Shown here in pieces: positions 62,019-64,000 of a stretch of DNA of 64,000 nucleotides (the first letter of the stretch is position 1; the number at the start of each line of letters is the position of its first letter). Origin of the DNA: Dactylosporangium vinaceum (lineage in GTDB: Bacteria; Actinomycetota; Actinomycetes; Mycobacteriales; Micromonosporaceae); the NCBI RefSeq assembly GCF_019904175.1, contig NZ_CP061913.1, positions 5,518,001 through 5,582,000 on the forward strand. The letters run 5' to 3'. The translations under genes were made by a program, and so were the position numbers. The notes below the pieces were generated by a model that did not search any database, was not told the origin of the DNA, and worked only from the letters and a program-made list of their open reading frames with translations.

Positions 62019-62048
62019 CTCCCGACCTTAGGCCCTGGGCGATCCGCC

Positions 62049-63233
62049 CTACGGCAGGGTGAGCAGCCGGGCCGGCGCGCCGGGCTGCCAGGCGTCGTCG
62101 ATGACGGCCAGGGCGTCGGCCGCGGCGACCGCGCGCAGGCCGGCCGAGCCCGCGCCGGGCACGATCCGGGCCGGGCCGCCGTCGGCCACGGTGACCGGGA
62201 CGATGTGCGTGCAGCCCGGGCGGCGCTGCAGCGCGTCGGTGACCGGGGCGGTGTGCGGGGGCGGCTCGGGGCGGCCGGCCAGGGCGGTGACGAGCGGTTC
62301 GAGGAGCGTGAGCGCGGCGACGAGACCGGCACCGGGGTTGCCGGGCAGGCTGACGACCCAGCGGCCGTCGGGGAGGGCGGCCAGGCCCTGCGGATGGCCG
62401 GGGCGGCAGGCGACACCGTCGACGAGCCAGACCGCTCCCAGCCGGTCGAGGACGGCGTGCAGGTGGTCGGCGGCGCCCGCCGAGGACGCGCCGGAGACCA
62501 CGACGACGTCCGCCCCGGCCGTGCGCAGCGCCGTCCGCAGCGCGTCGCGGTCGTCGGGCACGAGCCGGGCCGCGGTCGGGGCACCGCCGCAGCGGGCGAC
62601 GAGCGCGTCCACGAGCGGGGCGAACACGTCGCGGACCTGGCCCGGGCCGGGCGATCCGGTCAGCACCACCTCGTCGCCGGTGATCAGCAGCGCCACGCGC
62701 GGGCGCGGCACGACAGGCGCCTCGGCCACGCCGAACTGCAGCGCCGCCGCGACGGCCACCGGCGTGACCGGGCGGCCGGTGGGCAGCAGCAGATCGCCCG
62801 GGCGGCCGTGCTCACCCGCGCGGCGGATGTGCGGGCGCCCGGGCGTGCCGGTGACGAACCCGCCGTCGACGGCGCTGTCCTCGTAGGGCAGGACCGCGTC
62901 GGTCCCGGCCGGCACGGTCGCGCCGGTCGCGATCTCGACGGCCCGGCCCGCCGCCAAGGCCGGCGCCGGTGCGCGCTCCCCGGCCAGGCGGCGGCCGGTC
63001 AGCCGCCACGGTCCGGGCCCGGCGACCGCGTAGCCGTCCATCGCGGCGGTGTCCGCGGCCGGGGCGGCGCGCTGTGCGATGAGCGGCGCCGCCAGGATCA
63101 GGCCCGCCGCCGCCAGGATCGGGACCGGCCGCGGCGCGAGCGGGTGCGCCGCGGCCCGGGCGGTCGCGTGGGCGGCGGCCCAGGCCAGGTCGGCGGCGCG
63201 CTGCGGTGGGCGCGCAGTGGTCGCGGCGGTCAT
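62049..63233 (-). CDS. moeA: Molybdopterin molybdenumtransferase MoeA
   Basis: A 394-residue protein with AMDGYAVAGPG, EIATGATVPAGTDAVLPYED, VALLITGDEVV and SLPGNPGAGLVAALTLLEPLV, the MoeA active-site and domain III blocks. It inserts molybdate into molybdopterin. Standing alone, without other moa/mob genes nearby. The N-terminal alanine-rich stretch is slightly divergent. Confidence 0.9.
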   Translation of the reverse strand: MTAATTARPPQRAADLAWAAAHATARAAAHPLAPRPVPILAAAGLILAAPLIAQRAAPAADTAAMDGYAVAGPGPWRLTGRRLAGERAPAPALAAGRAVEIATGATVPAGTDAVLPYEDSAVDGGFVTGTPGRPHIRRAGEHGRPGDLLLPTGRPVTPVAVAAALQFGVAEAPVVPRPRVALLITGDEVVLTGSPGPGQVRDVFAPLVDALVARCGGAPTAARLVPDDRDALRTALRTAGADVVVVSGASSAGAADHLHAVLDRLGAVWLVDGVACRPGHPQGLAALPDGRWVVSLPGNPGAGLVAALTLLEPLVTALAGRPEPPPHTAPVTDALQRRPGCTHIVPVTVADGGPARIVPGAGSAGLRAVAAADALAVIDDAWQPGAPARLLTLP

Positions 63234-63408
63234 GGGGGTGATCCGACACCTCCCGGATATCGCGGCCGTGGCGCCCGTAGGTCGGCCCGGCTTCGGACTG
63301 CTCTCGGCGGCCCGATACCCGCTGTGAGGCGCGGGGGAACGTTTCCGGCGATGAGTTTCGCCCGGCCGGTCCGTATCCCCTCTGCAACCTCGCGATGGGA
63401 GACGGACA

Positions 63409-63999
63409 GTGATCGAACGGCACGTGCAGGCGGAGCGGACCGAGCTGGCGGAGCTGCTCAGTGGGCTCGATCAGGCGCAGTGGGAGGCGGACACGCTCTG
63501 TGACGGGTGGCGGGTGCGGGAGGTGGTGGCCCACATGACGCAGCCGTTCCGGATGTCCGGCGGGCGGGTCGTCTGGGAGTTGGTGAAGGCCGGTGGCCGA
63601 TTCAACCGCATGGCCGACCGGACCGCCCGGCGCGACGCCGCGCGGATGAGCGCCGCCGAGCTGACGGCGCTGCTGCGGGACAATGCGGCCCATCCTTGGA
63701 AACCCTTCGGCGGGGGTACCGCCGGCGCCCTGTCCCACGACGTCATCCACGGGCTCGACATCACCGCCGGTCTCGGGCTGCAGCGCCGGGTGCCGCTGGA
63801 GCGCCTGGCGATCGTGCTCGGCGGTGTGACGCCGCGCAGTGTGGCGTTCTTCGGCGTGGACCTGCGTGGGGTACAGCTGCAGGCGCTGGATCTGGACTGG
63901 TCCTATGGGGCCGGGCGGCCGGTGCGGGCGCCCGCCCAGGAGCTGCTGCTCGCGCTCTGCGGGCGGCGTCTGCCCCGGCCGCTCGACGGGCTCAATTGA
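63409..63999 (+). CDS. DinB/maleylpyruvate isomerase-type protein (TIGR03083-like)
   Basis: A 196-residue protein with an N-terminal four-helix metal/thiol-binding part: ERTELAELLSGLDQAQWEADTLCDGWRVREVVAHMT. The histidine ligands include AHMT and a later LSHDVIHGLDI. Actinomycete members use mycothiol or are of unknown role. GTG at 63409 with GGGAGA upstream. Its stop is one base before the window end. Confidence 0.82.
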   Translation: MIERHVQAERTELAELLSGLDQAQWEADTLCDGWRVREVVAHMTQPFRMSGGRVVWELVKAGGRFNRMADRTARRDAARMSAAELTALLRDNAAHPWKPFGGGTAGALSHDVIHGLDITAGLGLQRRVPLERLAIVLGGVTPRSVAFFGVDLRGVQLQALDLDWSYGAGRPVRAPAQELLLALCGRRLPRPLDGLN

Positions 64000-64000
64000 C

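Overview
The window is about 64 kb of very high-GC DNA from a filamentous actinomycete. Signs of this are the codon bias towards G/C in third positions, frequent GTG starts, many ATGA/GTGA stop-start overlaps, an LmbU-family regulator, F420/mycothiol-type accessory enzymes and a GlnR-like box at amt. It is compatible with Micromonosporaceae, but no rRNA or marker gene fixes the genus. No tRNA, rRNA, CRISPR array, transposase or phage gene was recognised.

Region A (1-17.4 kb) reads as one end of a biosynthetic gene cluster that matches no family I can name. Leftward from a divergent promoter at about 4.1-4.3 kb runs a translationally coupled operon. It holds a short 2-isopropylmalate/homocitrate-type synthase, three tandem copies of an 89-bp unit that each encode the same 30-residue mini-ORF, leuC- and leuD-type isomerase subunits, and a methyltransferase cut off by the window edge. 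Rightward runs an acyl carrier protein (ACP), a DapB-like reductase and a DHA2-type exporter. Then come an LmbU-family regulator, a cytochrome P450 and a DJ-1/PfpI (isonitrile-hydratase-like) protein on the minus strand. A second rightward operon follows: free-standing condensation enzyme, class II aldolase, double nitroreductase-fold (SagB/ThcOx-like) oxidoreductase, adenylating enzyme, a second ACP with an identical protein, an acyl-CoA-dehydrogenase-like enzyme and a luciferase-like flavoenzyme. It ends in a strong hairpin at 17375-17404. Inference: an alpha-keto acid is elongated by a duplicated leucine-type pathway, the product is loaded on a discrete ACP by the adenylating enzyme, oxidised or reduced there, joined to a partner by the condensation enzyme, tailored and exported. 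No IPM dehydrogenase, thioesterase, phosphopantetheinyl transferase or modular NRPS/PKS is in view, so the cluster probably continues to the left.

Region B (17.4-33.4 kb) is housekeeping and signalling: metallophosphoesterase, a TetR/hydrolase divergent pair with two operator copies, NUDIX, DUF3253, hemerythrin-like protein, ammonium transporter, a two-repeat GNAT protein, a methyltransferase, a two-component system facing a small membrane protein across a near-perfect palindrome, a STAS/MEDS anti-sigma-type pair and two diguanylate-cyclase-type proteins (GGDEF-EAL and TPR-GGDEF).

Region C (33.4-47.8 kb) starts with about 970 bp lacking a convincing gene. It then has a glycerol-type operon (FGGY kinase, glycerol-3-phosphate dehydrogenase with a BFD-type 2Fe-2S tail, FAD oxidoreductase), a histidine-kinase-like protein without its phosphoacceptor histidine, a LolA-fold protein, an ABC-2 exporter whose ATPase carries a TTA codon, and two small membrane proteins. 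A LacI-controlled sugar ABC operon with a glycosidase follows; its first permease gene is broken by an internal deletion plus frameshift.

Region D (47.8-64 kb) is mixed chromosomal content: LacI regulator, a large helical-repeat protein, lipase, DUF1152, PPOX protein, an enolase-superfamily dehydratase with a dehydrogenase, LppX-type lipoprotein, MmcQ/YjbR protein, a SigE-type sigma factor with a membrane beta-propeller partner, a SnoaL-tailed ECF sigma factor, MoeA and a DinB/maleylpyruvate-isomerase-type protein.
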